Below, piece by piece: positions 63,837 through 64,000 of a DNA stretch of 64,000 bases; positions within the stretch are counted from its first letter, which is position 1, and the number at the start of each line of letters is the position of its first letter. The DNA lies in the NCBI GenBank assembly GCA_020636475.1, contig JACJXU010000002.1, forward strand, positions 273,501-337,500, read 5' to 3'. Source of the stretch: Chitinophagales bacterium. Its GTDB lineage: Bacteria; Bacteroidota; Bacteroidia; Chitinophagales; UBA2359. Made by a program: the position numbers and the translations under genes. The notes beneath the pieces are model-generated. The model was not told the DNA's origin. It made no database searches and was given only the letters and a program-made list of their open reading frames with translations.

Positions 63837-64000
63837 TTACGGATTCCCCGCATTCGCTTTCACCGAATAATTGCGTTGATTGAGTTTCGGAGCTTTATCT
63901 GCCAAATAATTGACATAAATTTTTTCGCCTACGGCGGGCTGTGCGCCAAACATTAGTCTGTTATAATAATACAAAATTTCCGGCTCGGTCTTGTAAGTCT
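63837..64000 (-). CDS. C-terminus of a LysM-like domain protein, cut by window edge
   Basis: Frame open leftward from the window edge to TAA at 63837-63839; 54 codons visible. It reads TEPEILYYYNRLMFGAQPAV then GEKIYVNYLADKAPKLNQRN and ends VKANAGNP. The 'YN-R-L-x-G-x-Q-P-x-x-G-E-K-I-Y' pattern is that of the end of a LysM repeat as found at the C-terminus of cell-wall glucosaminidases. The catalytic part would be outside this window. Confidence 0.5.
   Translation of the reverse strand, partial: TYKTEPEILYYYNRLMFGAQPAVGEKIYVNYLADKAPKLNQRNYSVKANAGNP

Overview
The window looks like chromosomal DNA of a member of the Bacteroidota. The evidence is several secreted proteins with type IX secretion (T9SS) C-terminal sorting domains, SprB-like repeats, lipoproteins of Bacteroidota style, Bacteroidota-type promoters (TTG - about 19 nt - TAnnTTTG), a Rho with a long charged N-terminal insertion, and low-to-moderate GC. 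The genus cannot be named from the sequence alone. No rRNA, tRNA or CRISPR array was seen.

Layout. 1-3.1 kb: end of a surface-polysaccharide region (glycosyltransferase, sulfotransferase, and a GT-C-type membrane glycosyltransferase gutted by a MITE-like element and followed by a tandem duplication). 3.2-6.3 kb: a PD-(D/E)XK-like nuclease, an arginase-fold protein lacking metal ligands, and a membrane protein. 6.3-8.6 kb: tyrosine catabolism (hppD, hmgA). 8.8-21.3 kb: housekeeping genes (TrmH-family methyltransferase, ECF sigma factor, uvrA, rho, a cupin, a DsbD-alpha-like protein, purQ, ilvE, htpG). 21.4-27.8 kb: a leftward operon-like run of surface proteins (Ca-binding-like secreted protein, frameshifted lipoprotein, SprB-repeat T9SS protein, four tandem paralogous lipoproteins). 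28-32 kb: an M43 metalloprotease, a cluster of DnaA boxes, ispE and a DUF58 protein. 32.1-37.1 kb: an accessory patch with an unknown gene, a decayed HigB/HigA pair and a single-chain restriction-modification enzyme, each separated by similar cassette-like intergenic repeats. 37.4-41.4 kb: FAD oxidoreductase, GT-C-like membrane protein, sulfotransferase. 41.5-47.8 kb: an undescribed leftward operon (see below). 48-64 kb: hydrolase, dnaK, flippase, FkbM methyltransferase, paaZ, MCE protein, T9SS proteins, an M16-fold protein, and a partial LysM-like gene at the edge.

The best candidate for an undescribed system is the 41.5-47.8 kb operon. It has a large conserved-looking protein with a Ser/Thr/Asn-rich coiled middle, then a protein ending in an Ig-like 'GxNP' module followed in the same reading frame by a lysozyme-like domain, then two copies of a two-gene lipoprotein module (B'-A'-B-A). 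The order suggests a cell-wall-acting exported protein with a large partner and duplicated envelope lipoproteins that could be inhibitors or anchors; this is inference.

A recurring theme is gene damage by single events: in-frame stops in the higB-like toxin, in the large protein and between the Ig-like and lysozyme-like domains, and one-base homopolymer shifts in two secreted-protein genes and in the GT-C remnant. Either the strain is losing these accessory functions or the assembly contains base errors; raw reads would decide. A dispersed MITE-like family with about 28-bp imperfect terminal inverted repeats and conserved internal hairpins occurs at least six times.
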